Shown here: positions 53,104 to 62,611 of the stretch, piece by piece
Numbering within the stretch: position 1 is the first letter of the stretch
Layout: every line of letters begins with the position of its first letter
Assembly (NCBI GenBank): GCA_030425145.1
Contig: JAUHVK010000021.1
Location: 1-64,000 of the forward strand
From: Alphaproteobacteria bacterium
GTDB taxonomy: Bacteria > Pseudomonadota > Alphaproteobacteria > Rhodobacterales > Rhodobacteraceae
Direction of reading: 5' to 3'
DNA length: 64,000 bases
Notes under the pieces: model-generated
What the model saw: the letters and a program-made list of their open reading frames with translations, nothing else
Databases searched by the model: none
What the model was told of the DNA's origin: nothing
Made by a program: the position numbers and the translations under genes

Positions 53104-53345
53104 CAGGTCGGGGCTTTCGTGGTCAGCGCAAGCGCGTGCAATTCTCCGTGCGAGCCGTCCATCTTTCCCTTGAGGGCGGCATAGACCGCGCGTTGCTGTT
53201 GGACCCGGTTCTTCCCTTTGAAGCTTTCATCGATCACCTCGGCGGCATAGTGGTTCCCGTCGCCTGCAAGATCCGTGATGGTGATCTTGGCATTCGGAAA
53301 TTCTGCGCGGATAAGTTCTTCGATTTCCTGCGCTTCCATGGCCAT
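53103..53345 (-). CDS. bolA: BolA-family Fe-S trafficking protein
   Basis: An 80-aa BolA-type protein with IRAEFPNAKITITDLAGDGN and the HYAAEVID-SFKGKNRVQQQRAVY core, including the conserved histidine used in BolA-Grx complexes. It is the first gene of bolA / 35 aa / 45 aa / grxD. GGAGAG precedes the ATG. Confidence 0.93.
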   Translation of the reverse strand: MAMEAQEIEELIRAEFPNAKITITDLAGDGNHYAAEVIDESFKGKNRVQQQRAVYAALKGKMDGSHGELHALALTTKAPT

Positions 53346-53420
53346 TGCGCTGCTCTCCGATTGTGTCTGTCGTTAAAGATGTATGCCGGGGTTAGGCTTT
53401 CCGCAAGGCGCTCCAAACGG

Positions 53421-54203
53421 TTACGCTGCGAGCGATACCCAGACGGGTACGTGATCCGACGGTTTCTCTCGCCCGCGGACAGCACTTTCGATCCAGCACT
53501 CGGTCAAAAGGTCGGCGCAAGCGGGGGTCAGAAGGAAGTGATCGATGCGGATTCCGTTGTTCCGCTCCCACGCTCCGGCTTGGTAATCCCAAAAGGAATA
53601 ATGTCCGCCACCGAACGTGCCTGCGCGGAAGGCTTCGGTAAAGCCAAGGTTCAGCACTCGCCGGAATGCGGCGCGGGACTCGGGCCGGAACAGGGCGTCG
53701 TCTTTCCACTGCTCGGGCTTCGCCGCGTCTTCGGCCTGCGGGATGATATTATAGTCGCCCGCCATCAGGGCAGGCATCTCATCGGCCAGAAGATCGCGTG
53801 CCCGCGCTTCGAGCCGTTTCATCCAAGCCAGTTTGTAATCGTATTTCGGACCCGGCGCCGGGTTCCCGTTGGGAAGATACAACCCGCAGACGCGCACCGC
53901 CTGTGTGTCGCCGATCACCGTCGCTTCGATCCAGCGCGCCTGTTCGTCGCTGTCATCGCCGGGTAGGCCGCGCGTGACATCCTCCAGCGGCAGCTTGGAC
54001 AGGATCGCCACGCCGTTGAAGCCCTTTTGCCCGTGGGTTTCGACCGTGTAGCCAAGGTCTTCGAGCTCTTCGCGCGGAAATGCCTCGTCCACCGATTTGA
54101 TCTCTTGCAACAACGCCACATCCGGTGCGCTTTCCTTGAGCCAGTCGGTCAGGGCGGGCAGGCGGGCCTTGATTCCGTTGATGTTGAACGTCGCGATTTT
54201 CAT
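53421..54203 (-). CDS. xth: Exodeoxyribonuclease III
   Basis: A 260-aa AP endonuclease/exonuclease. FNINGIKAR, the metal-binding LQEIKSVDEAFP, GLYLPNGNP, GDYNI and the C-terminal RIDHFLLT and SDHVPV carry the catalytic Asp, Asn, Tyr and His of the family. It repairs abasic sites and oxidised 3' ends. Signs of an operon with bolA are absent (75-base gap). Confidence 0.96.
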   Translation of the reverse strand: MKIATFNINGIKARLPALTDWLKESAPDVALLQEIKSVDEAFPREELEDLGYTVETHGQKGFNGVAILSKLPLEDVTRGLPGDDSDEQARWIEATVIGDTQAVRVCGLYLPNGNPAPGPKYDYKLAWMKRLEARARDLLADEMPALMAGDYNIIPQAEDAAKPEQWKDDALFRPESRAAFRRVLNLGFTEAFRAGTFGGGHYSFWDYQAGAWERNNGIRIDHFLLTPACADLLTECWIESAVRGREKPSDHVPVWVSLAA

Positions 54204-54357
54204 AAGTCGTCTCCCCGGTTGCCCTTTCTATCCCAAGAAGGGCCGAGACGCACAAGCGCGGATCTCTACGAATCGACGCGCGTATTCAGGCCGTGAATCG
54301 GTCTGTGAGGTAACGGGTTTGTGACGAAGCGCTTCCGGTTTCGGAGCCGTCAGAAAC

Positions 54358-54441
54358 TTATCCCCAGATTTCTGCAATCTGTTGATAACTTCAGGAGTGC
54401 TGACTTTGAAACAACCTATGCGGGTGTTTTCATGTGGATAA
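54358..54441. promoter_or_regulatory. Three DnaA-box-like sites in the gap before the FTSGS repeat gene
   Basis: TTATCCCCA (54358-54366), TGTTGATAA (54380-54388, the complement of TTATCAACA) and TGTGGATAA (54433-54441, the complement of the perfect box TTATCCACA) occur within 84 bases. The whole gap runs from 54204 to 54535 (332 bases) and is AT-rich from about 54340; no other gene is evident. DnaA-linked or cell-cycle-linked control of the next gene is one reading; chance is another. Confidence 0.4.
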
Positions 54442-54535
54442 CTCTCCAAAACACACGTTAAACGATAAACGCACTTCTCAAATTCAATTTTTGCGTGCCA
54501 CGTTTGAGCCACCCAATCTGCAACAGGAGGCCCAA

Positions 54536-55204
54536 ATGACCGCACTTCGTAAAATCCAAACTACCCAGTTCCTTCAAGAAAATCAGTATAATACCGACGT
54601 GAGTGGCGATATTCACGGTGGTGATGCAACGGCGCTGTTTACGTCTGGTTCCGCTCCCGCAACTGCAACCGATACGCTTCTTGGCGATGCGGTCGAAATG
54701 TTCACCTCCGGTTCGGCTCCGACCACCAGCACAACAGCTCTGCTGGGTGATGCAACCGGTCTCTTCACATCCGGCTCCGCACCGCAGGGCACATCCGCAA
54801 CGACTGGCGACGCTGTAGAGATGTTCACGTCCGGCTCCGCACCGACCACGTCGGATGCCCGCACCGGCGACGCAGTTGAAGCCTTCACCTCGGGTTCTGC
54901 ACCGACCACGTCGGATGCCCGAACCGGCGACGCGGTGGAAGCGTTCACGTCTGGTTCCGCGCCCACCACTTCGGATGCCCGTACTGGCGACGCTGTCGAG
55001 ATGTTCACATCCGGCTCTGCACCCACGACGTCCGACGCCCGCACTGGCGATGCCGTCGAAGCATTCACTTCGGGTTCCGCACCGACCACGTCGGATGCGC
55101 GCACTGGTGACGCTGTCGAAGCATTCACCTCCGGTTCCGGTCCGGTGACAGCCAAGACCACCGCGGATGGCGAAGGCTGCGCACTTTTCACATCCGGCTC
55201 GTAA
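54536..55204 (+). CDS. FTSGS tandem-repeat protein
   Basis: A 222-aa protein: a 28-residue leader (MTALRKIQTTQFLQENQYNT and following), then nine 20-21-residue repeats of the type GDAVEAFTSGSAPTTSDART and a last shortened repeat ending CALFTSGS, giving ten FTSGS cores. It is acidic, rich in Ser, Thr, Gly and Ala, with one cysteine, and has no signal peptide. AGGAGG precedes the ATG. The partner gene begins 61 bases later. A multi-core precursor of a modified peptide, a structural or adhesive repeat protein and a signalling scaffold are all conceivable; not recognised. Confidence 0.85.
   Translation: MTALRKIQTTQFLQENQYNTDVSGDIHGGDATALFTSGSAPATATDTLLGDAVEMFTSGSAPTTSTTALLGDATGLFTSGSAPQGTSATTGDAVEMFTSGSAPTTSDARTGDAVEAFTSGSAPTTSDARTGDAVEAFTSGSAPTTSDARTGDAVEMFTSGSAPTTSDARTGDAVEAFTSGSAPTTSDARTGDAVEAFTSGSGPVTAKTTADGEGCALFTSGS
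54620..55201 (+). repeat. Coding tandem repeat, about 60-base unit
   Basis: Units begin at 54620, 54683, 54746, 54806, 54866, 54926, 54986, 55046, 55106 and 55166 (last one 36 bases). The repeats at 54866, 54926 and 55046 encode the same 20 residues, yet the first differs from the second at 11 of 20 codons and from the third at 9, all synonymous. The array is therefore old and kept by selection on the peptide. Confidence 0.95.
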
Positions 55205-55265
55205 AGCCCGCTTTGACCCGGGGCGGGGCGGCCCGTCCCTTGACACCCCCATGGAGGCACGGACC

Positions 55266-56342
55266 ATGACCAATGTCATTCACCTGACCCCCCCGTCCCG
55301 GATCAACCCGCAGGAGGCGCGCCTTGGCGCGCTTCTGAGCTGCTTTGCGGAACACCGCCGCCACGGCGATGACGTGTTCTGGCTCAAGGAAAACGCCGAG
55401 ATCCTGAACATTCTTGAATGCACCGGAACGCGCCCAGGCGAGGCCGCGCTCGACGCATACTCGGAATTTTACCAAACGGTCGAAAAACGCTTGCGGTTCT
55501 TTCCGCAATATTACCGCTTCTTCCTGTCGATCACCCTCGACCTCGAAGATCTCGGTATGCCGGGCGATCAGGGTGAACTGCTATTGCACTGGGCGCAGGC
55601 GCAGGATCTACCGCGCGCCGAACTGTCGGATCTGCAACGCATGGAGGCGTTGCGCCTCATGTCCCGGCGCGATGTGACGCCGAAGGGCAGTGATCCCACG
55701 CTGGAAGAGCGTGTGCGCTATTTCATGGCACGCCCCGACACTTTTGCACTCCCCAACAAGAAAGCGGCCTATGAGCTGACCCACCTTGTGTTCTATCTCA
55801 GCGAATACGGTCGCTGCGACCCGCATCTCGATGCCGACGCCAAGCGCAGTCTGCATTTCGCCGGGCTTCTGGCCTTCATCGAACAGAATGCCGATCTTCT
55901 GTCCGAGATCTGCATCGCCATGATCTATGCCGGAGAGGTGCCGCCCGTGCTCTGGACGAATTGGCTGAAACGGGAAACCGCGCTGTTTTCTGTCACCGAT
56001 GGACCATCCGTGAGCGTTCAGGACGACTATCACGAATTCCTGGTCTGCAACTGGCATCAGGCGCTTATCGGTGATCCCTCTTTTGCCAAGGGCTTTGCCT
56101 ATGACCGGATGCGCTTTGACCGCAATGTCGCGCGTGCAACGCCCATGCGCGAAATGTCCGAGGCGATGTTCAGCCTCGACGACGCGCGCAGCGGCGACTG
56201 GATCAGTATGCGGCTTTACATGGAAGACCGGCTGTCACCCGAAGCCATGCATGTTCTGGAACAGGCGGAAACCTCGTCCCAACACTTTGAGGCGTTCTTC
56301 CACGGCTTTGCACGCGCCAATCCGACTGGCGCGTTGCATTAA
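55266..56342 (+). CDS. Unknown 358-aa protein, partner of the FTSGS repeat protein
   Basis: Not recognised. MTNVIHLTPPSRINPQEARL opens a largely helical soluble protein. Notable segments are CFAEHRRHGDDVFWLKENAE, YYRFFLSITLDLEDLGMPG, HLVFYLSEYGRCDP and IYAGEVPPVLW. It has aromatic and charged helices but no obvious nucleotide-binding or radical-SAM motif. The ATG follows GGAGG within ATGGAGG, which excludes the upstream start at 55251. Its position directly after the repeat gene suggests that it processes, binds or exports that protein. It ends 3 bases before the convergent erpA gene. Confidence 0.8.
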   Translation: MTNVIHLTPPSRINPQEARLGALLSCFAEHRRHGDDVFWLKENAEILNILECTGTRPGEAALDAYSEFYQTVEKRLRFFPQYYRFFLSITLDLEDLGMPGDQGELLLHWAQAQDLPRAELSDLQRMEALRLMSRRDVTPKGSDPTLEERVRYFMARPDTFALPNKKAAYELTHLVFYLSEYGRCDPHLDADAKRSLHFAGLLAFIEQNADLLSEICIAMIYAGEVPPVLWTNWLKRETALFSVTDGPSVSVQDDYHEFLVCNWHQALIGDPSFAKGFAYDRMRFDRNVARATPMREMSEAMFSLDDARSGDWISMRLYMEDRLSPEAMHVLEQAETSSQHFEAFFHGFARANPTGALH

Positions 56343-56345
56343 ATC

Positions 56346-56669
56346 TTACATAGAAAAACTTGTGCCGCATCCGCAGGAGGATGTGGCATTAGGATTTTCG
56401 ATCACGAACCGCGCGCCAATCAGTTCTTCGGAAAAGTCGATCACCGCATTCGAAAGGAACGGAAGCGACACCGAATCCACGACAACCCGTTCGCCATGGC
56501 CTTCGAGCACAAGGTCGTCGTCGGACGGATCGTCCAGCTTGATCTCGTACTGAAACCCCGAACAGCCGCCGCCCTCTACCGCCACGCGCAAGGCTTTGCC
56601 TTCGGCTCCGGCGCCAATTTCCGACAAACGCTCGAACGCGCGATCTGTCACTTTCGGTGGAAGCTGCAT
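56346..56669 (-). CDS. erpA: ErpA-type Fe-S cluster carrier
   Basis: A 107-aa A-type carrier with the three cluster cysteines: one in GGGCSGFQYE and two in the C-terminal SCGCGTSF. It delivers Fe-S clusters to apo-enzymes. The start is at 56669, divergent from dgt with an 83-base gap. Confidence 0.95.
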   Translation of the reverse strand: MQLPPKVTDRAFERLSEIGAGAEGKALRVAVEGGGCSGFQYEIKLDDPSDDDLVLEGHGERVVVDSVSLPFLSNAVIDFSEELIGARFVIENPNATSSCGCGTSFSM

Positions 56670-56752
56670 GTCACCCTCGGGTTCGCTTTGAATTGTGCAC
56701 TGATCTGAATATAAGGGCGCTTGGGACAGGGAACAAGAACAGGCGGTCTAAC

Positions 56753-57913
56753 ATGACGGCGCAATACGCATGCGATCCAGGCAGGTCGCGGGGCAGGTTA
56801 TATCCCGAGGAAGAAAGCGCGTTTCGCTCGTGTTTTCAAAGGGATCGCGACCGGATCATCCACGCTTCGGCCTTTCGCCGGCTGAAGCACAAGACGCAAG
56901 TCTTCATCGAACATGAAGGCGATTATTTCCGCACACGTCTGACCCATTCGATTGAGGTCGGTCAGGTGGCGCGCACCATTTCCAAGACGTTGGGACTTGA
57001 TCTTGAACTCACCGAAGCGGTGGCGCTGGCGCATGACTTGGGCCACACGCCCTTCGGGCACACTGGCGAAGACGCTCTTGACGCGCTGATGCAGCCTTAT
57101 GGCGGGTTTGACCACAACGCCCAGGCAATCCGCATCGTTACCGCGCTCGAACGGCATTATGCCGAGTTTGATGGGTTGAACCTCACCTGGGAAACCCTTG
57201 AAGGTATTGCAAAACACAATGGTCCGGTGGGCGAGCCGATCCCACATGCTCTGGCCGCCTACAATGCGCGGCATGACCTGGAATTGCATACCCATGCCAG
57301 TGCCGAAGCACAGGTTGCAGCACTTGCCGATGACATCGCCTACAATCACCACGATCTGCATGACGGCTTGCGGGCCGAGCTGTTTTCGACTGATGAACTG
57401 GCTGAGCTTCCCATCGTAAGTGATTGTTTTTCAGAAGTTGATCGCATCTATCCCGGCCTGAATTACTACCGCCGTCGGCACGAAGCCCTGCGCCGCTTTT
57501 TCGGCGTCCTGGTCAGCGACGTAATCAACGTCACTCGCACCAATCTGCAAGAGCTTGATCCGCAGTCGCCCGAGGACATTCGCGCAGCGGGGCGTATGAT
57601 GGTGCAATTCACACCGGCGCTTTGGACCGATCTCAAGGTGATCCGCGATTTTCTGTTCCACCGCATGTACCGCGCACCCGGGGTGGTCGAGATGCGGGCA
57701 CAGGTGACCAAGGTCATCAACGAGCTGTTCCCGCTTTTCATGTCAGACCCGTCGCTTCTGCCCAAGCAATGGCGTAAGGATGTCGCGGAAATCGAGACCG
57801 AAACGGAACTTGCACGTCTGGTTGGGGATTACATAGCCGGAATGACCGACCGGTTCGCCCTGCAGGAACATGCGCGCCTGACGGGGTCCGACGTTATTTC
57901 TGCAAGGTCGTAA
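56753..57913 (+). CDS. dgt: Deoxyguanosinetriphosphate triphosphohydrolase-like protein
   Basis: A 386-aa HD-domain enzyme with SAFRRLKHKTQVF, RTRLTHSIEVGQVAR and the metal-binding ALAHDLGHTPFGHTG. It hydrolyses dGTP (or other dNTPs) to nucleoside and triphosphate. The start at 56753 lies after a reach with no strong ribosome binding site; the frame's upstream 32 codons overlap erpA. Confidence 0.92.
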   Translation: MTAQYACDPGRSRGRLYPEEESAFRSCFQRDRDRIIHASAFRRLKHKTQVFIEHEGDYFRTRLTHSIEVGQVARTISKTLGLDLELTEAVALAHDLGHTPFGHTGEDALDALMQPYGGFDHNAQAIRIVTALERHYAEFDGLNLTWETLEGIAKHNGPVGEPIPHALAAYNARHDLELHTHASAEAQVAALADDIAYNHHDLHDGLRAELFSTDELAELPIVSDCFSEVDRIYPGLNYYRRRHEALRRFFGVLVSDVINVTRTNLQELDPQSPEDIRAAGRMMVQFTPALWTDLKVIRDFLFHRMYRAPGVVEMRAQVTKVINELFPLFMSDPSLLPKQWRKDVAEIETETELARLVGDYIAGMTDRFALQEHARLTGSDVISARS

Positions 57914-57925
57914 AAGGATTTCATC

Positions 57926-59755
57926 GTGGCAACACCCGCAGAAGCAGGCATGAACCCGGTCACCGCATTTGCATTGGTCGGCGCATTGGGCGTCGGGGCG
58001 CAATGGCTCGCCTGGCGGCTCAACCTTCCGGGGATCGTGTTGATGTTGCTGGCGGGGCTTCTGGTCGGGCCGGTGTTGGGCGTCCTTGATCCATCGGTGG
58101 CCCTTGGTGATTTGCTGCAACCGATTGTGGCCATCGCCGTGGCGATCATCCTCTTCGAGGGCGGGTTGACGCTCAACTTCAAGTCGCTGGCGGATGCAGC
58201 AGTCGGAGTGAAGCGGTTGGTCATCATCGGTGGCCCGGTTGGCTGGCTGATGTCGGCTTCCGTGTTGCACTATGTCGGCGGTCTAAGCTGGGCGGCGGCG
58301 TCTGTGTTCGGGGGGATTATGATCGTCACCGGACCAACGGTTATTGCGCCTCTGCTGCGTCAGGCGCGGCTCAAGCGCCGCCCTGCGGCGTTGCTGCAAT
58401 GGGAAGCCATCGTCAACGATCCCGTCGGCGCGCTGGCCGCTGTGCTGGCCTTTGAGGTCGTTCTGGTCTGGCAGACCGCTGCCACGGTTGAAGAAGTGGT
58501 CTGGACCCTTGCCATCGGCATCGTGATCGCAACCGCAGTGGGCATCGCCGCCGGGTGGGGCATCGCAAAATCCTTCTCCAGCGGTTGGGTACCGGAATAC
58601 ATGAAGGTTCCGGTGCTTTTCGTCAGCGTGCTCGCGGCCTTTGCCGCATCCGACTCGCTTCTGCATGAAAGTGGGCTTCTTGCCGTAACCATCATGGGCG
58701 TCTGGATCGCCAATGCGCATCTGCCAAGCCATGCCGAGATGCACCGCTTCAAGGAACACGCCACGATCCTGTTGGTGTCCGGCGTCTTCATCCTGCTGGC
58801 GGCGAACATGTCCCGCGAAACGCTGCTGGCGATGAACTGGCAGACGCTGGCGACGGTGGTCGCAGTGATCCTGATCGCGCGGCCTGTGACCGTTCTGATC
58901 TCGCTGGCCTTCTCCAATGTGCCGTGGGCCGAACGGCTGCTGGTTGCCTTCACTGGCCCGCGTGGTGTGGTGCTGGTGGCTGTGGCGGGCCTTTTTGGTG
59001 ACCGTCTGGTCCAAGCCGGGATCGAGGATGCGGCGATGATCTCGTCAATCGCCTTTGCGTTGGTGGCAGGCACGGTTGTCCTGCACGGCTTCACACTCAA
59101 ACCCGTCGCGGGTCTGCTGGGCCTCACCGCCTCGACCACTCCGGGTGTGCTTTTGGTCGGTGGCAACCGCTGGACGGTCGAATTCGGCAAGCTTCTGAAA
59201 AAGCTGGAACTTCCCGTCATGATTGCGGATCCGAACCGCAGCCACCTGCGCGACGCCCGCGAGGCTGGCCTGAGCATCTATACCGGCGACATCCTGTCGG
59301 AAGGGGCTGAGCACCGCCTTGACCTTGTGGCCTATGAAACCGTAATCGCGGCAACCGACAACGATGCCTACAACACGCTTGTGGCCACCGACCTCGCACC
59401 GGAATTCGGGCGCGAGAACGTATATCAGCTTACACGGGAAGCCTCGGATTCCGCGCGCTATGCCTTGCCGCCGAAACTGGGCGGGCGGGCCATCGGTGCG
59501 GGTGAAACGTACTGGCAGGTGCAACGCCGCATGTGGGACGGGTGGGAATTCCGCTCGACCACACTGTCCGAGGAATTCACCCTTGAGGATTGGTACAACA
59601 CCCACCCCGAAGGCATCCCGATCGCCGATATCGGCCCACGTGGCACGCTGCGCATTCTTGGGCCCAAGGACTCCCCCAAAGACGCCCGTGGAACACGTCT
59701 GATTGCCATGCTGCCGATGAAAGAACACCGCGCCAAGGCAGAAGGGCAAGCCTAA
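57926..59755 (+). CDS. CPA-type cation/proton antiporter with TrkA-N domain
   Basis: A 609-aa protein. About 12 membrane helices occupy residues 5-400, including EGGLTLNF and [13 protein letters not shown], the ion-binding Asp region of CPA1-type antiporters. A C-terminal TrkA-N (nucleotide-binding) domain follows at about 405-530 ([35 protein letters not shown]). It exchanges Na+ or K+ for protons. The start is GTG with AAAAGGA upstream. Confidence 0.9.
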   Translation: MATPAEAGMNPVTAFALVGALGVGAQWLAWRLNLPGIVLMLLAGLLVGPVLGVLDPSVALGDLLQPIVAIAVAIILFEGGLTLNFKSLADAAVGVKRLVIIGGPVGWLMSASVLHYVGGLSWAAASVFGGIMIVTGPTVIAPLLRQARLKRRPAALLQWEAIVNDPVGALAAVLAFEVVLVWQTAATVEEVVWTLAIGIVIATAVGIAAGWGIAKSFSSGWVPEYMKVPVLFVSVLAAFAASDSLLHESGLLAVTIMGVWIANAHLPSHAEMHRFKEHATILLVSGVFILLAANMSRETLLAMNWQTLATVVAVILIARPVTVLISLAFSNVPWAERLLVAFTGPRGVVLVAVAGLFGDRLVQAGIEDAAMISSIAFALVAGTVVLHGFTLKPVAGLLGLTASTTPGVLLVGGNRWTVEFGKLLKKLELPVMIADPNRSHLRDAREAGLSIYTGDILSEGAEHRLDLVAYETVIAATDNDAYNTLVATDLAPEFGRENVYQLTREASDSARYALPPKLGGRAIGAGETYWQVQRRMWDGWEFRSTTLSEEFTLEDWYNTHPEGIPIADIGPRGTLRILGPKDSPKDARGTRLIAMLPMKEHRAKAEGQA

Positions 59756-59811
59756 CGTTTGACGCCGCGCGCCAAGGTGGTAGAGGACGTCCCGAACAAA
59801 GGACGTGTGAC

Positions 59812-61557
59812 ATGAACCTCTTTTCCGATATCCGGGCGCTTGTGATCGACAGCCTGAACGCGATGGTCTCCGAAGGCGCTCTGCCCGAAGGTCTCGACTA
59901 TGCCAACGTGACGGTCGAACCGCCGCGCGACCCGCTGCATGGCGACATGGCAACCAACGCCGCAATGGTGCTGGCGAAACCCGCTGCTGCAAAGCCGCGT
60001 GATATTGCCGAAGCACTGGCCGAAAAGCTGGCCGAAGATGCGCGCGTGTCGTCCGCCGAAGTGGCTGGTCCGGGTTTTCTCAACCTGCGTCTGGGCAATG
60101 CGGTCTGGCAGGGTCTGCCGAAGACGATCCTGTCGTCTGGCACCGATTACGGCAAATCGGATATGGGGCAGGGGCTCCGGGTGAACGTGGAATACGTGTC
60201 CGCCAACCCGACCGGTCCGCTTCATGTGGGTCACACGCGGGGCGCGGTGTTTGGTGATGCGCTGGCATCGCTGCTTGATTACGCGGGTTACGACGTGACG
60301 CGCGAATACTACATCAACGATGGTGGCGCGCAGGTCGATGTACTCGCGCGGTCCGTCTACCTCCGCTACCAGGAAGCCCATGACCTCAGCGTCGATTGGC
60401 CCGAAGGCAGCTATCCGGGCGATTATCTCATCGAAGTCGGCGAGGCGCTGAAAGCCAAGGTCGGCGACAAGTTCCTCGACGCGCCGGAAGAAGAGTGGCT
60501 GGAAGAGGTTCGCAATTTCGCCACCGATGCCATGATGGACCTGATCCGCCATGACCTTGCCTTGCTTGGCGTTAAGATGGACCATTTCTTCAGCGAGAAA
60601 TCCCTCTACGGCACGGGCCTGATCGAAGCGGCCATCGACAGCCTCAGGGAAAAGGGCCTGATCTATCGCGGTACTCTGGAGCCGCCCAAGGGCAAAACGC
60701 CCGAGGATTGGGAACCGCGCGAACAGACGCTCTTCCGCTCGACCGCGCATGGCGACGATGTGGACCGGCCGATCATGAAATCGGACGGGTCATGGACCTA
60801 TTTCGCCCCCGACATCGCGTACCACTTCGATAAGGTCCAGCGCGGCTATGACCTCTTGATCGACGTCTTCGGTGCCGATCACGGCGGCTATGTCAAACGG
60901 ATGAAGGCCGCTGTCAGCGCGTTGTCTGATGGCAAGACGCCGCTCGACATCAAGCTCACCCAGTTGGTCAAACTTTACAAGAACGGCGAGCCTTACAAGA
61001 TGTCCAAGCGGGCAGGGACCTTCGTCACCCTGAGCGACGTGGTGTCCGAAGTTGGCCCCGACGTGACCCGGTTCGTGATGCTCACCCGCAAGAACGATGC
61101 GTCGTTGGATTTCGACTTCGACAAGGTTCTCGAGCAATCCAAGGACAACCCGGTCTTTTACGTGCAATACGCCAACGCCCGGGTACATTCGGTGCTGCGC
61201 AAGGCGAAAGAGGCTGGAATGGCCGTGGATGATGCCACTCTGACAGGTGTCGACCTGTCCGGCATGACCCATGACAGCGAACTCGCAGTGGCGCGCAAGC
61301 TGGCCGAATGGCCACGTCTTATCGAGATCGCCGCCCGCACAAACGAACCGCACCGGGTTGCGTTCTACCTCTACGAACTCGCCTCGGATCTGCACGCGCT
61401 CTACAACAAGGGCAACGATGTGCCGGAACTGCGCTTTTTGCAGGAAGGCAACACCGAAGCGTCGCAGGCGAAAATCGCCCTCGCGCGGGCTGTCTCTGTT
61501 GTTATTTCCGCCGGTCTTGGTATCTTGGGCGTCACACCGGTCGAAGAAATGCGCTGA
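59812..61557 (+). CDS. argS: Arginyl-tRNA synthetase
   Basis: A 581-aa class I synthetase with an N-terminal tRNA-binding domain, the HIGH-like HVGH in [10 protein letters not shown] and the KMSKR signature in [10 protein letters not shown], then a DALR anticodon-binding region. It charges tRNA-Arg. The start is the ATG at 59812; the 74 upstream codons of the frame overlap the antiporter gene. Confidence 0.98.
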   Translation: MNLFSDIRALVIDSLNAMVSEGALPEGLDYANVTVEPPRDPLHGDMATNAAMVLAKPAAAKPRDIAEALAEKLAEDARVSSAEVAGPGFLNLRLGNAVWQGLPKTILSSGTDYGKSDMGQGLRVNVEYVSANPTGPLHVGHTRGAVFGDALASLLDYAGYDVTREYYINDGGAQVDVLARSVYLRYQEAHDLSVDWPEGSYPGDYLIEVGEALKAKVGDKFLDAPEEEWLEEVRNFATDAMMDLIRHDLALLGVKMDHFFSEKSLYGTGLIEAAIDSLREKGLIYRGTLEPPKGKTPEDWEPREQTLFRSTAHGDDVDRPIMKSDGSWTYFAPDIAYHFDKVQRGYDLLIDVFGADHGGYVKRMKAAVSALSDGKTPLDIKLTQLVKLYKNGEPYKMSKRAGTFVTLSDVVSEVGPDVTRFVMLTRKNDASLDFDFDKVLEQSKDNPVFYVQYANARVHSVLRKAKEAGMAVDDATLTGVDLSGMTHDSELAVARKLAEWPRLIEIAARTNEPHRVAFYLYELASDLHALYNKGNDVPELRFLQEGNTEASQAKIALARAVSVVISAGLGILGVTPVEEMR

Positions 61558-61630
61558 CAAAAGCGCCATGACCGGTCGAGGCTAAGGCAAGAAACACCGG
61601 TGGCAATGACCGCCGGGAGACGAGGCGGAC

Positions 61631-62611
61631 ATGGCAGAAATGCATTCGACAGGGCCCGCACGCGGGAACGGATCCTCTGGCAACCTGGCCACGACAGCCA
61701 ATTGGCTGGGCGCGGCCATGTCGCTGGCGCTTGTGGTCGGCGTGGGAGTTTGGGGCTACAGGTTGATCGTTCGGGACGTTTCCGGCGTGCCGGTGGTTCA
61801 GGCAATCGAAGGTCCGATGCGCGTGGCCCCCGAAAACCCCGGTGGCCAGATCGCCCGGCATGAAGGCCTGGCGGTCAACAACGTGGCCGGAACGGGCACG
61901 TCGGCCCCGCCGCCGGATCAGATCGTTCTGGCACCGCGCCCGCTCGACATCACCGAAGAAGACATGATCTTGACCGAGATCACCGACACCCGCGCGCTCT
62001 CGCCGCGCGAAGAGGTGGCGCTGGCCTCGCTGCGCGAAGACGCAAACTCCGAAGCGCCAGCGCTCGCCCTGACCGACATCGCCAATGCCGATGATCCGAT
62101 CAAGGCGCTGGCGGACCAGATCGCGGCCAATGCCAAGCCCTTTACCGAAATCGCCCCGGCCCCGGAAACCGGCGTGTTCGACACCGAAGCCGAGGAAGAA
62201 GACTTCGCTTCTGCCGACACCATCCCGGCGTCGATCCCCGGCGTCGCGCGGTCTCTGCGTCCGGCACAGCGCCCGGAAGGGCTGCAACTGGCGTCACTCT
62301 CTGCGCCGCCCCCGCAGGTCGAAGCTGGAGTTGCCGAACGCGCCCCGAGCGACATTCCCGCAGGCACCCGCCTTGTCCAGTTCGGCGCTTTCGACAGCCC
62401 CGAGATTGCCCGCGAACAATGGGTCAAACTGTCGGCACGGTTCGGCGAATATCTCGACGGAAAGGAACGCGTGATCGAAGAGGCCACTTCGGGCGGCCGC
62501 GTTTTCTACCGCCTACGCGCACATGGCTTTGATGACCTCAGCGAGTCCCGGCGTTTCTGCGCGGCGCTGGTTGCTGAAGGTGCGGACTGTATCCCGGTGG
62601 TCAATCGGTGA
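61631..62611 (+). CDS. SPOR-domain protein
   Basis: A 326-aa protein with a short cytosolic N-terminus, one membrane helix at about 22-50 (WLGAAMSLALVVGVGVWGY), a long Ala/Pro/Glu-rich periplasmic linker and a C-terminal SPOR domain (about 240-326: RLVQFGAFDSPEIAREQWVK and onward). SPOR domains bind denuded peptidoglycan at division sites. It overlaps nagZ by 4 bases. Confidence 0.92.
   Translation: MAEMHSTGPARGNGSSGNLATTANWLGAAMSLALVVGVGVWGYRLIVRDVSGVPVVQAIEGPMRVAPENPGGQIARHEGLAVNNVAGTGTSAPPPDQIVLAPRPLDITEEDMILTEITDTRALSPREEVALASLREDANSEAPALALTDIANADDPIKALADQIAANAKPFTEIAPAPETGVFDTEAEEEDFASADTIPASIPGVARSLRPAQRPEGLQLASLSAPPPQVEAGVAERAPSDIPAGTRLVQFGAFDSPEIAREQWVKLSARFGEYLDGKERVIEEATSGGRVFYRLRAHGFDDLSESRRFCAALVAEGADCIPVVNR

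Noticed and set aside
54204-54535. Replication origin at the DnaA-box cluster
   Set aside because: Only three boxes, no adjacent dnaA, dnaN, parAB, repABC or hemE genes and no clear unwinding element, so only a regulatory cluster is suggested.
54620-55201. Regular 60-base repeats resembling a CRISPR or minisatellite array
   Set aside because: The repeats are in frame with no unique spacers, and variation is concentrated at third codon positions, so this is a coding repeat.
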